Source of the DNA: Spodoptera frugiperda
Taxonomy: Eukaryota; Arthropoda; Insecta; Lepidoptera; Noctuidae
NCBI RefSeq assembly: GCF_023101765.2
Contig: NC_064229.1
Location: forward strand, 10,950,473-11,014,472
Length of the DNA: 64,000 bases
Direction of reading: 5' to 3'
Below the pieces are notes generated by a model that was not told where the DNA came from, made no database searches, and saw only the letters and a list, made by a program, of their open reading frames with translations. Shown here in pieces: positions 45,091 through 56,526 of the stretch (position 1 is its first letter; each line of letters begins with the position of its first letter). Made by a program: the position numbers and the translations under genes.

Positions 45091-45152
45091 TCTCGTAACT
45101 AATAATAACATCGTAAAATTAGTTCGAATGAGGTCGGATCCGTCATCACTCC

Positions 45153-45240
45153 TGTGGTTCCGCAACACAACGTGTTGGCTTGGAACACAGGCACGTACTC
45201 AGTTGTAGAGTACCAATTGGTACCTCCCACGAGGTGGTAC
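45153..45240 (+). repeat. three consecutive hairpins right of the satellite
   Basis: CCTGTGGTTCC...TGGAACACAGG enclosing CAACACaaCGTGTTG; then the palindrome GTACCAATTGGTAC; then GTACCTCCcacgaGGTGGTAC. Function unknown. Confidence 0.6.
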
Positions 45241-45300
45241 ATACGTTTATGTATACTTTTTATTTATCCAATTAATGGTATTGGAGGTAGGGCAGGGGAC

Positions 45301-45328
45301 GGTAGGTGTATGGTAGGTAGGTAGGTAC
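45301..45328. repeat. GTAG microsatellite
   Basis: ggtaggtgtatggtaggtag and further GTAG units. Confidence 0.75.
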
Positions 45329-45329
45329 A

Positions 45330-45950
45330 ACTATACTTACCCCTTCAGGGAATATAAACTAGCGTGATGTCAGTTAGTATTTGTACTGCAGTTTGCGGTC
45401 TTGGTACGATTGAGCGTTTAATATATTGCACGATCTAACTGGTGGTCTACTTTGAAAATCTTTAGATGTAAGTGTTCTAGTTACTCATACTCAGCATAAT
45501 TTTTTTTCGTTAAATAAGCAAGCAGTCTATATAATCTGTATACCGTGTAACCGCTAATCATAAGTTAGTTTATAAGTTCTACTGTTTAACAACTATAATA
45601 TTTGTGTAACTAGTTAGGATTGCAATGACACCTATGTATATTTAAAGGTGTCATATGTATTTGCTCTTACGAAGTATAATATAAGTATTAATCTATGAGT
45701 TCTAAAAAAATGATGATTCGATTATAAAGATATAGAAGACAAAAACTAGGTATAATCTTACATACATATTTTAGGTATTAAGTGTGTAGTATTTCAATTA
45801 AAAGCTTTCTATTTTATATTTAACCAACGATTACTTGTTTACTTGTGTTAGTTTAACATGATCAGCATTAGATATAGTTACATATGTACCGTAGAGATTA
45901 GTTTTTTTGAATAAATATGTGTGTAGTGAAATGTTGTTTTATTTCGAGCT
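45330..45950 (+). other. AT-rich stretch ending in a polyadenylation-like signal
   Basis: No gene seen. AATAAA at 45910-45915 followed by a GT-rich stretch (tgtgtgtagtg, gttgtttt) looks like a cleavage/polyadenylation context and could end a transcript arriving from the left. Inference only. Confidence 0.3.
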
Positions 45951-45954
45951 TCTG

Positions 45955-46085
45955 CCGGCGGCTTCGCTTGCGGTCCTGTGGGATAAAATCTCCTATCGAC
46001 ATGCCCTGTCTGTATTTTAACAAAATCCGTTCAGTACTTTCAGCGTGATTGACTCCACAAACATCTAAACAAACAAGCTTTCACT
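45955..46085 (+). mobile_element. retroposon fragment related to 27190-27370
   Basis: cgagcttctgccggcggctt, tgcggtcctgtgggataaaa, aaaatccgttcagtactttc, agcgtgattgactccacaaa, catctaaacaaacaagcttt. Confidence 0.55.
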
Positions 46086-46329
46086 ATTAGTGTGATAGTG
46101 TGCGTAGCTTCATTTTAAGTTGGTTACCCAATTTGTTAGGATGAAAGAAGCTGTTAATGAAGCTTGAGGAAATATTGCAAAATGTTTGTTTAGCAGATTT
46201 TAAATTTTTATAGTAAACAGAATCTAGAATTGCTATGAGCGATAACATGTTATTATAATAGGATGGGTAAATATATCCGATTGTCCATAAAATCTTTACC
46301 TTTTGCATATGCTTAATCTTTACATTTTG

Positions 46330-49300
46330 GAGGCTGAGTCACCCTCGTCCGTAGGAGAGCACCCAAAAAAAACGAAACCCTACACGTGGCCTCTGGGTGG
46401 TGCTAATCAGGTGACACTCTGGTGGTAGGCTTCGGCCGACGGCATTATAACCACCCACCGAGCAAAACCGTGTCGCCAAGCGGCCTAGCCGTGTTCCGCC
46501 ACGATGCTCGGTGAAGCCGTATGAGAGGATGGGTCGAGATGTTTGCTCCACTATGAGTAGACCGATCTGGCGCGCGCTGGTGTAGCTTCATCGGGTGGCC
46601 AGTCGCGGAGGGTAGCGGGATCCGAGGCACGGTGCACCGCTGGCCGACCGCAGATAGTTGGGGGCCCAATTAGCGTGCTAGCCACACGTGAAAGGCTGCC
46701 CCGCCATCTAGCGAAAAATCCCATGGATACGCCATCGTGCCGGTTGGCGACCGGACGAGAGGGCCCGATGGATATCCATGGGGGGGCTCGGGCGTCCCCG
46801 CAGTCTCCAGGCTGGCCTCCCAATGATGTGGCTAACTGCGGCGCGCGTCTGGGGTCGCCTGTGTGGAGGAACATTTCACTGCCATCCTCTCAGCAACCTC
46901 ATACTCATAAAATGAAAACAAGAGCAAAGAAAAGGGTTCAACAGCGGCTGCACTCCTCTCCCTCAAAGTGCACCTCTCAAATATTCGAGGCTTGCACTCA
47001 AATATCAATGCGGTCCATCACCACCTAGAGACCGAGAACCCCACGCTCTTGTTTCTCTCGGAGACCCAGATCAGATGTCCGTCGGACGTATCATACCTGA
47101 ACTACCCAGGCTTTTCCCTGGAGCACAATTTCGTTCCCCGCGCAGGCGTATGCCTATACGTCCAAGACGGCATCTGTTACCGGCGTCTCCGAAACTTTGA
47201 AGACCCCAGTTTTTCAACCTTGTGGATACTGGTGGACACAGGGATGGAGAAAATTCTCTATGCCTGTGTCTACCGGTCGCACAGCGGAGATTTGGAGACG
47301 ACCAGATTAGCTCAACACCTTGTGGAGACGGCGGATGCGGCTCGGCAGAGGTACCCTTCGGCCCAGTTGGTGTTACTGGGGGACTTTAACGCCCATCACC
47401 AGGAGTGGCTGTTCCCATACCAGTGCACTGACCATGCTGGGAGGGAAATGCGTAAGCTTGCGCTAACGCTTGGCCTGACCCAGCTGGTCCAGGAGGCCAC
47501 AAGGGTGCCCGATGTCGACTCGCACACTGCCAACTGCTTAGACCTTCTGCTGACAACTGATCCAGACAGCTACTCGGTGTCAGTTTCTTCACCCTTGGGT
47601 AGCTCTGACCACTGTCTGGTGAAATCCGTATCCACGTACTCCCCACCGGATCCTTGTCCCAGAGGATCTCGGCGGATGTGGCGGTACAAGTCAGCAGATT
47701 GGGATGGGATGCGATCTTTTTTTGCATCCTATCCTTGGCGGCCTGTCTGCTTCTCTACTGAGGACCCGTCAGCTTGTGCGGATGCCATAACGGGGGTGTT
47801 GCGTCAGGGCATGGAATACTACATTCCATTCTCGGATGCGACATCTTTCGGTGGGACTCGTCCATGGTTCGATGCCGACTGCAGACGTGCTGAAGCGCGA
47901 AAGCATGCGGCATACTTGGCATGGGCGGATGCCAGGCGTCGTAGGGCTGACGATATTCTTCAGAGGAAGAGAGCCTATAACCGGGCTGCCAAGTCATGCA
48001 AAAAGGCATTACGGATGGCTCGGTTCAACCACATTGGCCGAATAGGGAACAAACTGGCTTCTTACCCAGCGGGTAGTAAAGCGTTTTGGTCCCTGGCCAA
48101 GGCGGTTGAATCGAACTTCTGCCGCCCTTCACTCCCACCTCTCCTGGGGCCTAACGGGACGCTGGCACACACCGCGGTAGAGAAAGCGAACCTGTTTGCT
48201 TCTCTATTTGCGGAATCTTCACGTCTTGATACTGGTGGCGCTTTGCCTCCTTCTCTCCATAGAGTTTGCGAGACGAATATGTCAAAAATTCGCATACGAC
48301 AGAAGGAGGTATATAAGACGTTGCGTAATCTTGACGTGAACAAGGCCAGTGGCCCCGACGGAATCCCAGCCGTGGTTTTAAAAATCTGTGCGCCTGAGTT
48401 GTCTCCAATCCTGACACGCCTGTTTCGACTTTCTTTGGAGACTGGTCAAGTGCCGGTTGCATGGAAGCTAGCCAACGTGCAGCCTGTGCCCAAAAAAGGT
48501 AGTCGTGCCGACCCTAATAATTACCGGCCCATCTCGGTCACGTCCATACTCTGCAAGAGTATGGAACGTGTACTTAACAACAGGCTCCTGGCATACCTTG
48601 AAGGTAACGACCTCCTCAGTGATCAGCAGTATGGGTTTCGCCGCAACCGATCCACTGGGGACCTTCTTGCGTATGCCACCCACATTTGGAGCGAGGCCAT
48701 CGAGAAGCACGGGGAGGCAATAGCGGTCTCACTCGATATATCGAAGGCCTTTGACAGGGTTTGGCACGACAGCCTTATCGGCAAGCTTCCTGCATATGGA
48801 CTTCCCGCTGATCTGTGCAGATGGATTGCAGACTTCCTGAGGGATCGGTCAATTCGAGTAGTCATTGATGGCTGCTCGTCTGACCAATTTGGCATCAACG
48901 CCGGAGTCCCTCAGGGGTCAGTACTTTCAGCAACGCTCTTTTTGCTGCACATCAACGACCTGCTTAAGCCCGGTATCTTTGGGTATGCAGATGACAGCAC
49001 AGTTGTTGAAAGGTATGTGTCCGATGCGCGGAGTAGCGGAACACAGATCCGGTCTCAAAGAGAATCCATGGTCGAACGGTTGAACTCGTCCTTGAAGGCG
49101 GTTTCCGATTGGGGTGACGCCAACTTGGTCAAGTTCAACGCTACCAAAACCCAGGCGTGTCTATTCTCTGCCAAACGGAGTCAATTCCCGCTGGCTCCGA
49201 CTTTCCGAAATGTGTCCGTTCCGGTAGCGGATCGTCTTGAGCTTCTGGGCGTAACTCTATCGCCAACGCTTAACTTCGGCTCTTATATAGAGTCGAAGGC

Positions 49301-49924
49301 GCATCTGGCTGGTAGGAAGTTGGGTATTCTCTCGAAGGTGAGACGGTACTTCACACCGAAACAACTGCTGAGCCTGTACCAAGCGCAGGTTCGGTCATGT
49401 ATGGAGTACTGTTCTCACCTTTGGGACGGCTCGGCCAAATACCAGCTGGATGCGCTCGAACACATTGAAAGGCGTGCCAAGAGGCTCATCAATGACGATG
49501 CGCTTGTGGAGGCCCGGCTTCAAAGCCTTGAACACAGGCGCAAGGTCGCAAGCCTTTCCGTTTTTTACCGGATACATTTCGGAGAGTGTGCGGGGGAATT
49601 GCACAACTTGATTCCCCCTAGTCCTTTTCATCATCGAACCACAAGACAATCGGCGAGGCGTAACCGCTTCATGGTAGATATCCCACCCACTCGCACGAAG
49701 CGCTTCGCTTCAAGCTTCCTTGTGCGAACTGCTAGGGAGTGGAACTCCTTGCCGGAGTCTGTGTTTCCTGATGGGTATAACTTGGGTGTCTTCAAGGCCC
49801 GAGTGAATAGGTTGCTTATGGGCAGACGTGCTCCACCGTAGGCCGTATCATCACTTACCATCAGGTGAGATAGCGGCCAAACGTCGACCCATTAAATGTA
49901 AAAAAAAAAAAAAAAAAAAAAAAC
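46330..49924 (+). mobile_element. non-LTR retrotransposon (CR1/Jockey group), nearly full length
   Basis: 5' UTR-like GC-rich sequence from about 46330, an endonuclease-reverse transcriptase frame (46968-49841), a short 3' UTR (ggccaaacgtcgacccatt) and an A-run at 49902-49923. There is no gag-like ORF1 with zinc knuckles in the 0.6 kb upstream, so either the clade lacks it or the 5' end is truncated. No target duplication was identified. GC-rich against AT-rich flanks, as expected of a recent insertion. + strand, 15 kb downstream of unc79. Confidence 0.88.
46968..49841 (+). CDS. LINE ORF2: AP-type endonuclease plus reverse transcriptase
   Basis: Nicks target DNA and reverse-transcribes its own RNA (known for the family). 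About 957 residues. Endonuclease: LSNIRGLHSN at the start, SETQ, LLGDFNAHH at residues 136-144, SSDHCLV near 212-218. RT: NNYRPISVTSILCKSMERVL, QQYGFRRNRST, AVSLDISKAFDRVWHDSLI near 586, [29 protein letters not shown] near 672 with the catalytic YADD. C-terminal LSLYQAQVRSCMEYCSHLWD is typical of Jockey/CR1-like enzymes. No internal stop. The frame is open from 46911 (after TAA at 46908-46910) but has no ATG before the endonuclease; 46968 is a GTG. An ATG at 46912 lies in a different, overlapping frame ending at 47028, so a small indel near the start or frameshift initiation is likely. Confidence 0.88.
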   Translation: MHLSNIRGLHSNINAVHHHLETENPTLLFLSETQIRCPSDVSYLNYPGFSLEHNFVPRAGVCLYVQDGICYRRLRNFEDPSFSTLWILVDTGMEKILYACVYRSHSGDLETTRLAQHLVETADAARQRYPSAQLVLLGDFNAHHQEWLFPYQCTDHAGREMRKLALTLGLTQLVQEATRVPDVDSHTANCLDLLLTTDPDSYSVSVSSPLGSSDHCLVKSVSTYSPPDPCPRGSRRMWRYKSADWDGMRSFFASYPWRPVCFSTEDPSACADAITGVLRQGMEYYIPFSDATSFGGTRPWFDADCRRAEARKHAAYLAWADARRRRADDILQRKRAYNRAAKSCKKALRMARFNHIGRIGNKLASYPAGSKAFWSLAKAVESNFCRPSLPPLLGPNGTLAHTAVEKANLFASLFAESSRLDTGGALPPSLHRVCETNMSKIRIRQKEVYKTLRNLDVNKASGPDGIPAVVLKICAPELSPILTRLFRLSLETGQVPVAWKLANVQPVPKKGSRADPNNYRPISVTSILCKSMERVLNNRLLAYLEGNDLLSDQQYGFRRNRSTGDLLAYATHIWSEAIEKHGEAIAVSLDISKAFDRVWHDSLIGKLPAYGLPADLCRWIADFLRDRSIRVVIDGCSSDQFGINAGVPQGSVLSATLFLLHINDLLKPGIFGYADDSTVVERYVSDARSSGTQIRSQRESMVERLNSSLKAVSDWGDANLVKFNATKTQACLFSAKRSQFPLAPTFRNVSVPVADRLELLGVTLSPTLNFGSYIESKAHLAGRKLGILSKVRRYFTPKQLLSLYQAQVRSCMEYCSHLWDGSAKYQLDALEHIERRAKRLINDDALVEARLQSLEHRRKVASLSVFYRIHFGECAGELHNLIPPSPFHHRTTRQSARRNRFMVDIPPTRTKRFASSFLVRTAREWNSLPESVFPDGYNLGVFKARVNRLLMGRRAPP

Positions 49925-50078
49925 CTACTACTAGATAAATATAACATTTTTTTAAGTGTCTTTGTTTTCGCAGTTATGTATAGGGTGGCTGTGAACTTGG
50001 CCGTTACGACACCATTTTTCCAAAAAACTATGGCATTTCCGCCTTTCAACACAGAATATTACTAAAAGTATTTTACAT

Positions 50079-50480
50079 TTAATTGTAGAAAAATGTCATG
50101 AAAGCAATTAGTCGCCCATCATTGATTATTATTATATAACAACGGATATATTTAATTGATCTGCCCACGCGAGAGTACGGGTCGCACAATAAGTCAACTC
50201 TGACCCAACGCTTTGTTTCTAAACTGATCGAAAGTGAGATATGACAAGATATTTCGACACAGCTATGTAATGTACTATTTGTTGAGATCAATAAATTGCA
50301 CGTAGGTGTGTAAGTATATCGGTGTGGGGCCATCAATTGTTATTATTTATATAAGTACTACCATAAACGACTGACGATTGTAGATTCAATTTCAAAGGCA
50401 TTGTAACTTTTTTCTACGTAAGTATACATATAGACTTCCACCGCCGTCGCAAATCGCACGACGATTTCTCCAGCCACCGC
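50079..50480 (+). other. AT-rich spacer
   Basis: Nothing recognised between the LINE and the next retroposon copy. Confidence 0.4.
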
Positions 50481-50659
50481 AAGTGCGGGTCTGCAGACGG
50501 TGAGCAAGGGTAGCTCACCGCTCGACCAGAACCAGAGCCATGCGTAGCGCGCGTCTCTAAGTGTCATTAGACCACCACAGATGGGGCCCAGTAGGGCTCG
50601 CCTCACCCTAGGCGGGTGAAGTCATTGGATAGTTCTCGCTCCCTCAAAAAAGAAAAAAA
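50481..50659 (+). mobile_element. R1-tail retroposon, + strand
   Basis: aagtgcgggtctgcagacgg, gagcaagggtagctcaccgc, caccacagatggggcccagt, gcgggtgaagtcattgg, A-rich end. It keeps the 5' part of the 20831-21124 copy but lacks its middle. Confidence 0.75.
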
Positions 50660-52201
50660 TATTATATAGACTACACAGCAGACTGCTATGATATAGGACT
50701 CTGGATTTTGTAGTATTGTAAGATAAGCAGGGCTGGACGTTCTTAAACTGATTGTAGTAGGTATATAGTAGGTGGACACCTAATACTAGGTGGAGACAAG
50801 ATGTTTAAGTTGAAACATAGGTGCTCTGTGACGGTATAGCCGGCATTATGGCGAACTATTAGCTGCTACAAAATGTGTATCGGGTCCGATTCCTGCATAG
50901 AACAATTTTGTAAGTATATTTTATTAATATATTCAAAGATACATAGGTGCATAGATTCAGGGTCTGGGTCTGGATCACAGAAGAAAATTTTGGCTTGGAG
51001 CCTTAAAACCTTTTCTTAACCCTAAGAAAAAGTATGTACACAACTTGACCGACACAACCCATGCAATACATCAATTAAGTCCTATGATAGACATTTTGAC
51101 ACCTGACCCGAGTATCTATAAGTTTTACAAAAGTTCAAAATTAATTGCTGATAGAAAGGGCTTCCATTGCACAATGGGTGACACTTTCAAGTAGATAGAC
51201 AATAGTTTTTAATCTTGAGTTGTTGAAACACGCAACTGTAATTACGTATGAATTGAGAATCAATATTTCACTATGTATAGTAGAGGATAGCACTATACTG
51301 TTGTTCATGTAATGTATCGTCTATAGGGATCTTTATTTATAGGGATTAGAGGTAAGAAAACTGATCAAGTAGAGCAGTAGAGGATCGACAGAGAAAGAGA
51401 GAAGGACCGAGGACTTGTGATAAACACGATTCCGCAGTAATCTACACTTATATTATTCTGTTTTCAATCTATTTCTGGAAAAAAATAAAGAGCTTTTCAT
51501 ACATAGAGTATAAGCAAAGTGCTATGACCAATATCTAAACTGATCTGAAATAACCTTCTCGTGAATACTACTGAACAAGATCACCAAAAGTGAGAGCCCA
51601 ATCTAGAATCTAGACCGCACTGAAATCTAAATCAATCACGTTAGAACAAAACAAAACGGTAGTAAGAAACGAAACAGTTACCGTGGGAATCATAGTTTCT
51701 CATCACTCCAAAACATCGATCGAAAGTTAGGCAAAATATCCATAATTTATCTATAAACCATACAATTTGCGTTCAACATAAAAAATGGTATACTTCCTTG
51801 CTTCTACTGCTTTGAAATAAGAGCTATATTTGTCTGTTTCAATTTTTATTTTGCTTTCGAAAGTGTTTGTAGATGATGGTCTGAATAACAATCGGTAATT
51901 TCATGATGTAAGCTTGAGGTTTACTGGGACCGTTCTGTGAAGAAGTTTTGTTACGATACCGGCGGAATTAATTGCGAGGAGTATGAATGAGTGTCCCGCT
52001 GGGTTTCGGAGGCGTCGTCTTGTCAATGGGTGAAATTGTACTCCATTAGGTAACACTCATTGTAACTTAATCAATATATTGTGTTCTTGTAATTGATTTA
52101 ATTTCATTATTGATGTATTCAGTTTGTTCTGTGAGATGTTGCGGAAATAATTGCATTAACTGTGATCTATTTAAAATAATAGGTAAATAAATACTTAGGT
52201 T

Positions 52202-52240
52202 AAAATTGAAATTGAAATTGAAATTTATTTGAAATTAGGT
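52202..52240. repeat. ATTGAA microsatellite
   Basis: aaattgaaattgaaattgaa and further imperfect units. Confidence 0.75.
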
Positions 52241-52539
52241 ATTAGGTAGTTAGTAGATGCAACAATCAGAGTGTCTGAAAAAGAGGTATCGAAATCTTCA
52301 TTATTTATTAGTTCTAGCTCTTTAAGGGGTTTCTGCCTGTCTGCCAATTTGAGGGGTTCGACTTTGTCAACTTGAAACCATAACCCCTTTCATTTACCAG
52401 ACCAAACCCCGTAACTTCACACATCTAACCACCAAAACAGCATCTAATCATCCAACAACAATTGTAATTACACATCAGCGACCTAAATGAGTGAAATTGG
52501 GAGTGGTCACGACACCACCTCACTAATATCAACGCAACG

Positions 52540-52610
52540 TTAGTTACGCGCATTGTGCGCTTGCGCAACTGTTGCGAATCGTATCAGGCGCCATTGTTGC
52601 CTACAACAAA
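52540..52610. promoter_or_regulatory. GC-rich patch with NRF1/ewg-like and CCAT motifs
   Basis: GTGCGCTTGCGCAACTG at 52555-52571 recurs exactly at 59923-59939. ggcgccattgttg follows. Promoter-like by motif only. Confidence 0.3.
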
Positions 52611-53549
52611 TAGCACCTAGTTAAAAGTTTTGGCATATCATGTGGGGATTGCGATGGCTCGGCTATGAGGTAGTGGGTAACTGTTGCCTGCACATGCAAT
52701 CATGCTTATGAAAAATTTAATGGGGTGAATTGACGTGTGTTACTACAAAATGTATGTGTAAACTAACTACGCATTCGAGTTCATTTTAAAAAAGTCCACC
52801 CAGAGGTTGTCTGGAAGAAGTCACTGTGTTGTGTGTGTATGTATCTTTGTAACAAAGTATAAAATAAATAAATGAAAAGACGGATGACTGTTGATAAAGC
52901 AAGAGAGGTATGTAAGATTCGTACCAATTGGCGTTCCATAGTCTCTGACTACTTACCTACCCCCATGGGAGACACACATGATGTTATTTACATAAATAGA
53001 CGTTTCAATCGCCTAAGTAAGTACATGTAAACCCTGTGTTCATTAGTTTAACTAAATATTATTACGCATCTGTTGTAAAGAAACAACAGTAACAGACATT
53101 AAGAAAAAATCTAAGAGCTAATGAGCCGATTAGATCTTAGTATTTTTCAAACGACTAATCATCAAATCAGCGCATCTCCTAAGCATTATGTGCAGAACAC
53201 AATAAACGAGAACATAATACCGCCATCAAATCCAGACTTGGAATATCACCAAAACAATCAAAATCTAATGACATAATCAATATTAATCGATCGACAACTA
53301 GCATAATGCCTGATGATGATTATGTCATTAGGAGAGAATACCTTAGAGGTTCGACAGTCATCAATCTAGATCAGTCGGTTGCAGCACAGACGGAGCCGCG
53401 TTATATAACTAGTGCATTATTGTGTCACTCTAGTCTGGTATCTGTGTCTCAGTCAAAGGTTACAGGATGATTGCTACAGTTACTGAGATGCTGAAAGGTA
53501 ACGGTTAACATAGACACCGAGAAGATGAGATCTTTTTGGGAGGAGCTTG

Positions 53550-53715
53550 CAACACTTGCCCAACCACTTCAATTCCTATAAGCCAGGAGTTAAATTGAGG
53601 AGCTAAGACCAACACCAAAAATAATAAGAATGGCGTCTCATCTCTCATATGAACAACTGTTATAGATCTTACAGCGAAATAAATCAGAAGATTACAGGAG
53701 AAGAAAAAGGAAGCT
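53550..53715. repeat. interspersed repeat, copy 1 of 2
   Basis: Shares cgaaataaatcagaaga, agaagaaaaag and a tataagccaggagt/ctgtaagtcagga block with 60225-60372. Unclassified. Confidence 0.45.
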
Positions 53716-54942
53716 TTAACATTCTCCGGGCTTTTTACTAGCTGAATTTCGTCGTCAGTCAAATGATTGGTCGTCACTCAATTGTCTTGAATTTGATTTT
53801 CACGTATCTACGTAATAAGTATAGGAATAATGAATAGGAACAATTAACAAAAGTATCTATCCATTATTGAGCTTTCAACTCCATACTTCTAAACTACAGA
53901 CTATAGTCAATTGAATTTCCTCGGTGTATGATGACTCACTTCCAATTACAATTAATTTAACGTAACCATGTGTATTGTACAAACTTATATATTTATATTT
54001 ATTAACATATAACCCACAGTAATTACTTCAACCATTGACTTTCTTCTTTCGTTCCACAATCATTCAATTACATGGTAATTACGTCTGTTGTCTTATTTAC
54101 GACACACGCTCAAATTGATTATGATCGCTAATTGATTTGTATGATTCCGTCATGCCAATTGAACAATAATATAATTTACCTAATAATTTATTTACTAGAA
54201 GAATTTCTGAAATAACTGGTTGCTCTAGTGGTCAATGACAAATGTAAGGAATTTCATACATTCATGAATTCAACTCACGTTAATCCGTCGCTGCGTCTGC
54301 GTACGCTGCTCAAGAGTCCCTCTGTAACTCGAAAATAGTAGAACTTTTCGTAAACCGTTGAGTAAACTGTTATTTTCAGTTAATTTTGTATGTGTCACGA
54401 TAGTTATTACAAAAAAGACACCATATTGCCTATAAGAACACCGAATGGGATTACCAGACTAATTTAAGTACTGCTATATGTTAAATTAAATACATTTGAA
54501 ACATATTTAGTAGATATAAGCAGCATACTTGTTAATGTTACCGTGGAATTTAATGTGACAATAAAGTACAAAAGGACTAAAACAAAACTAAAAGAAAAAC
54601 ATGTTTTCACTAACGCAACCGCGAGCGAAAGACTGAAGAACGAACATGCATAAAATAACACATTACACCAACTCCTAATTATGTAAACGAGCATAGACTC
54701 ACGACTCACGACAAAATTAAAACAAAACCGATGCTCTCACGCCAAAATCACAAACAACATAGTCATCCACACACAAAAATATAATGAATTTAATCAGATT
54801 ATCGGTCGGTAAAAAGTGTTAAAGCATCTTCCCGCAAGATGGCGTTGCGTCACGATGTCATAATGCCGATCATTACGCCGGGATCCGTGTCAACGCTGTG
54901 AAGTTTTCGTGTGTAGTGATGTCGCTCTACTATCGATAAGTT

Positions 54943-55244
54943 ACATACATACATACATATCGTCACGCCTTTAATCCCCGAAGGGGTAGGCAGAGGTGCA
55001 CATTATGGCATATAATGCCACTGTACAATGTACACCCACTTTTCACAATTTATGTTGAAGTTTCATGTAATAGATGGTGAGCCTATTGCCATATACCGGG
55101 CACAATTCCAGACTCCGTGCTACCACTAAGAAATTTTCTAAAAACCGAAAAAAGCCCAGCAATACTTTGCCCGACCCGGGAATCGAACCCGAGACCTCTT
55201 GTCCGGCAGTCGCACTTGCGACCACTCGGCCAACGAGGCAGTCG
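54943..55244 (-). mobile_element. full-length tRNA-derived SINE, minus strand
   Basis: On the minus strand: head gactgcctcgttggccgagt (box A-like TTGGCCGAGTGG), box B GGTTCGATTCC, body through ggcaataggctcaccatc, gtgtacattgtacagtggc, ccttcggggattaaaggcg, ending in a (TATG)n tail. The sequence between the boxes does not fold as a tRNA, so it is a SINE rather than a tRNA gene. Confidence 0.8.
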
Positions 55245-55380
55245 TATCGATAAATTAACATGTCAATACCGAGCAGACTTATCACCTGATGATAAGTAAT
55301 CGAAACCAGTAATCAACACCAGAGTTACAAGCTAGTTGCCGCCCTTGGGAGTGGTAGGATTTGATTCCATACCATTCAAA

Positions 55381-55500
55381 GCTACACTTTGGAACAAGCA
55401 CTTAGCATCACTGACAGACAGACAGACGGATAATTCAATTAGACGTTTCAAAAAAGACTAATTTAATTAATTGAATTAAAGCTTTGATTTTGAGCCTCTA
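55381..55500. repeat. 'ctacactttggaac' repeat, copy 2
   Basis: agctacactttggaacaagc, atcactgacagacagacaga, ttcaattagacgtttcaaaa. See 7144-7255; a third piece (56249-56312) has caaaagtgcctaattaagga. Confidence 0.6.
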
Positions 55501-56144
55501 GTAAAATATTACGTGCAATTTCCCAAGCTATTTGAGTTTATTCTTCCTTGAATTAGGAACATTTTTTTCGTTTTGGAGATACAAGATTGCTATTTTTAAA
55601 ATCGATTTAAAAGTATGTTAACCATTGAAATTATTGCTGATGGTAAACCACCTTGACACGTATAAATCCCTATAAGTAAAATCAATTACATGTAACTACA
55701 CATCGCAATAACAACAACAACACGGAACTCTACAGAAACAGTTGTTAGTCAATCACTAATAATACCGATTAATCGATGTTAAAACAATCGACTAAACACA
55801 TCACTAGCCCACCGTTCCCACATCTGAGCTCACAAACAACGAACACTTTTTTACAGACAGAAACCAGAACGTATTCTTACCTTATCACTTATATACATCT
55901 GCGCACGCGAGCAAACCATATAATTATATAGTTAATATGTAATATAGAATTATTTATAATTCAGTCGGAAGTTTGACTAGGAAATGCTTACGTGAGAATG
56001 CTATTACTCGAGTCTTAATAGAGTGTCAATTGTCTCACATCATTATTTGGGTGAGGAGGTCGAGAATTTTGCACTTATAACCTACTTGTTTGATTCGATG
56101 ACGCTACATCACATACCTTTTAATACTGAGAGTGCAACATTCAT

Positions 56145-56168
56145 TTCAGTTTCAGTTTCAGTTTCCTG
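56145..56168. repeat. CAGTTT microsatellite
   Basis: tttcagtttcagtttcagtt. Confidence 0.75.
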
Positions 56169-56526
56169 TGAGGCTGTGGTATCACACCGGTCTTCCCAAT
56201 CTTCTTAAACCCCGTTCCCGCCACAACCCTTAAATTTTCTTAAAAATAGTTCAAAAGTGCCTAATTAAGGATTAATTGAAGTTAAACGCTTTGACTTTGA
56301 CAACAATAAACGTTTATCAGTGAAGATTTTACAAGCGTTTTGTTTGACAGTAAAATTAAAACTTTACCACTACAGTTTATAGTCGCCTATAAAAACAAAA
56401 CATTATTCTGCTGGTTAAACAATGGACAAGTTTAGTGCTTGTCATTAAAATAATATGTAATGTCTAATTTGACAATTAAGTAATTCTAGTTTAAGGAATT
56501 TTATGCAGATTTAAATGAAGTAACAT

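Larger units (their letters stand above)
50660..54940 (+). other. intergenic, mostly unassigned
   Basis: No protein gene supported. Contains an ATTGAA microsatellite (52202-52240), a GC-rich patch (52540-52610) and a repeat with cgaaataaatcagaaga (53550-53715) related to 60225-60372. Confidence 0.4.

Noticed and set aside
40364..45102. Repeated ORFs (MLRHVLTETGPSQGA type) in the A satellite units
   Set aside because: Frame is present only because the repeats are near-identical; B units and older copies do not preserve it, and hairpin structure explains the conservation better.
53505..53777. 90-codon minus-strand ORF
   Set aside because: Overlaps an interspersed repeat shared with 60225-60372; no recognisable domain.
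55168..55244. tRNA gene on the minus strand
   Set aside because: A and B boxes are good, but no acceptor or anticodon stem closes and the sequence continues into a SINE body with a (TATG)n tail.
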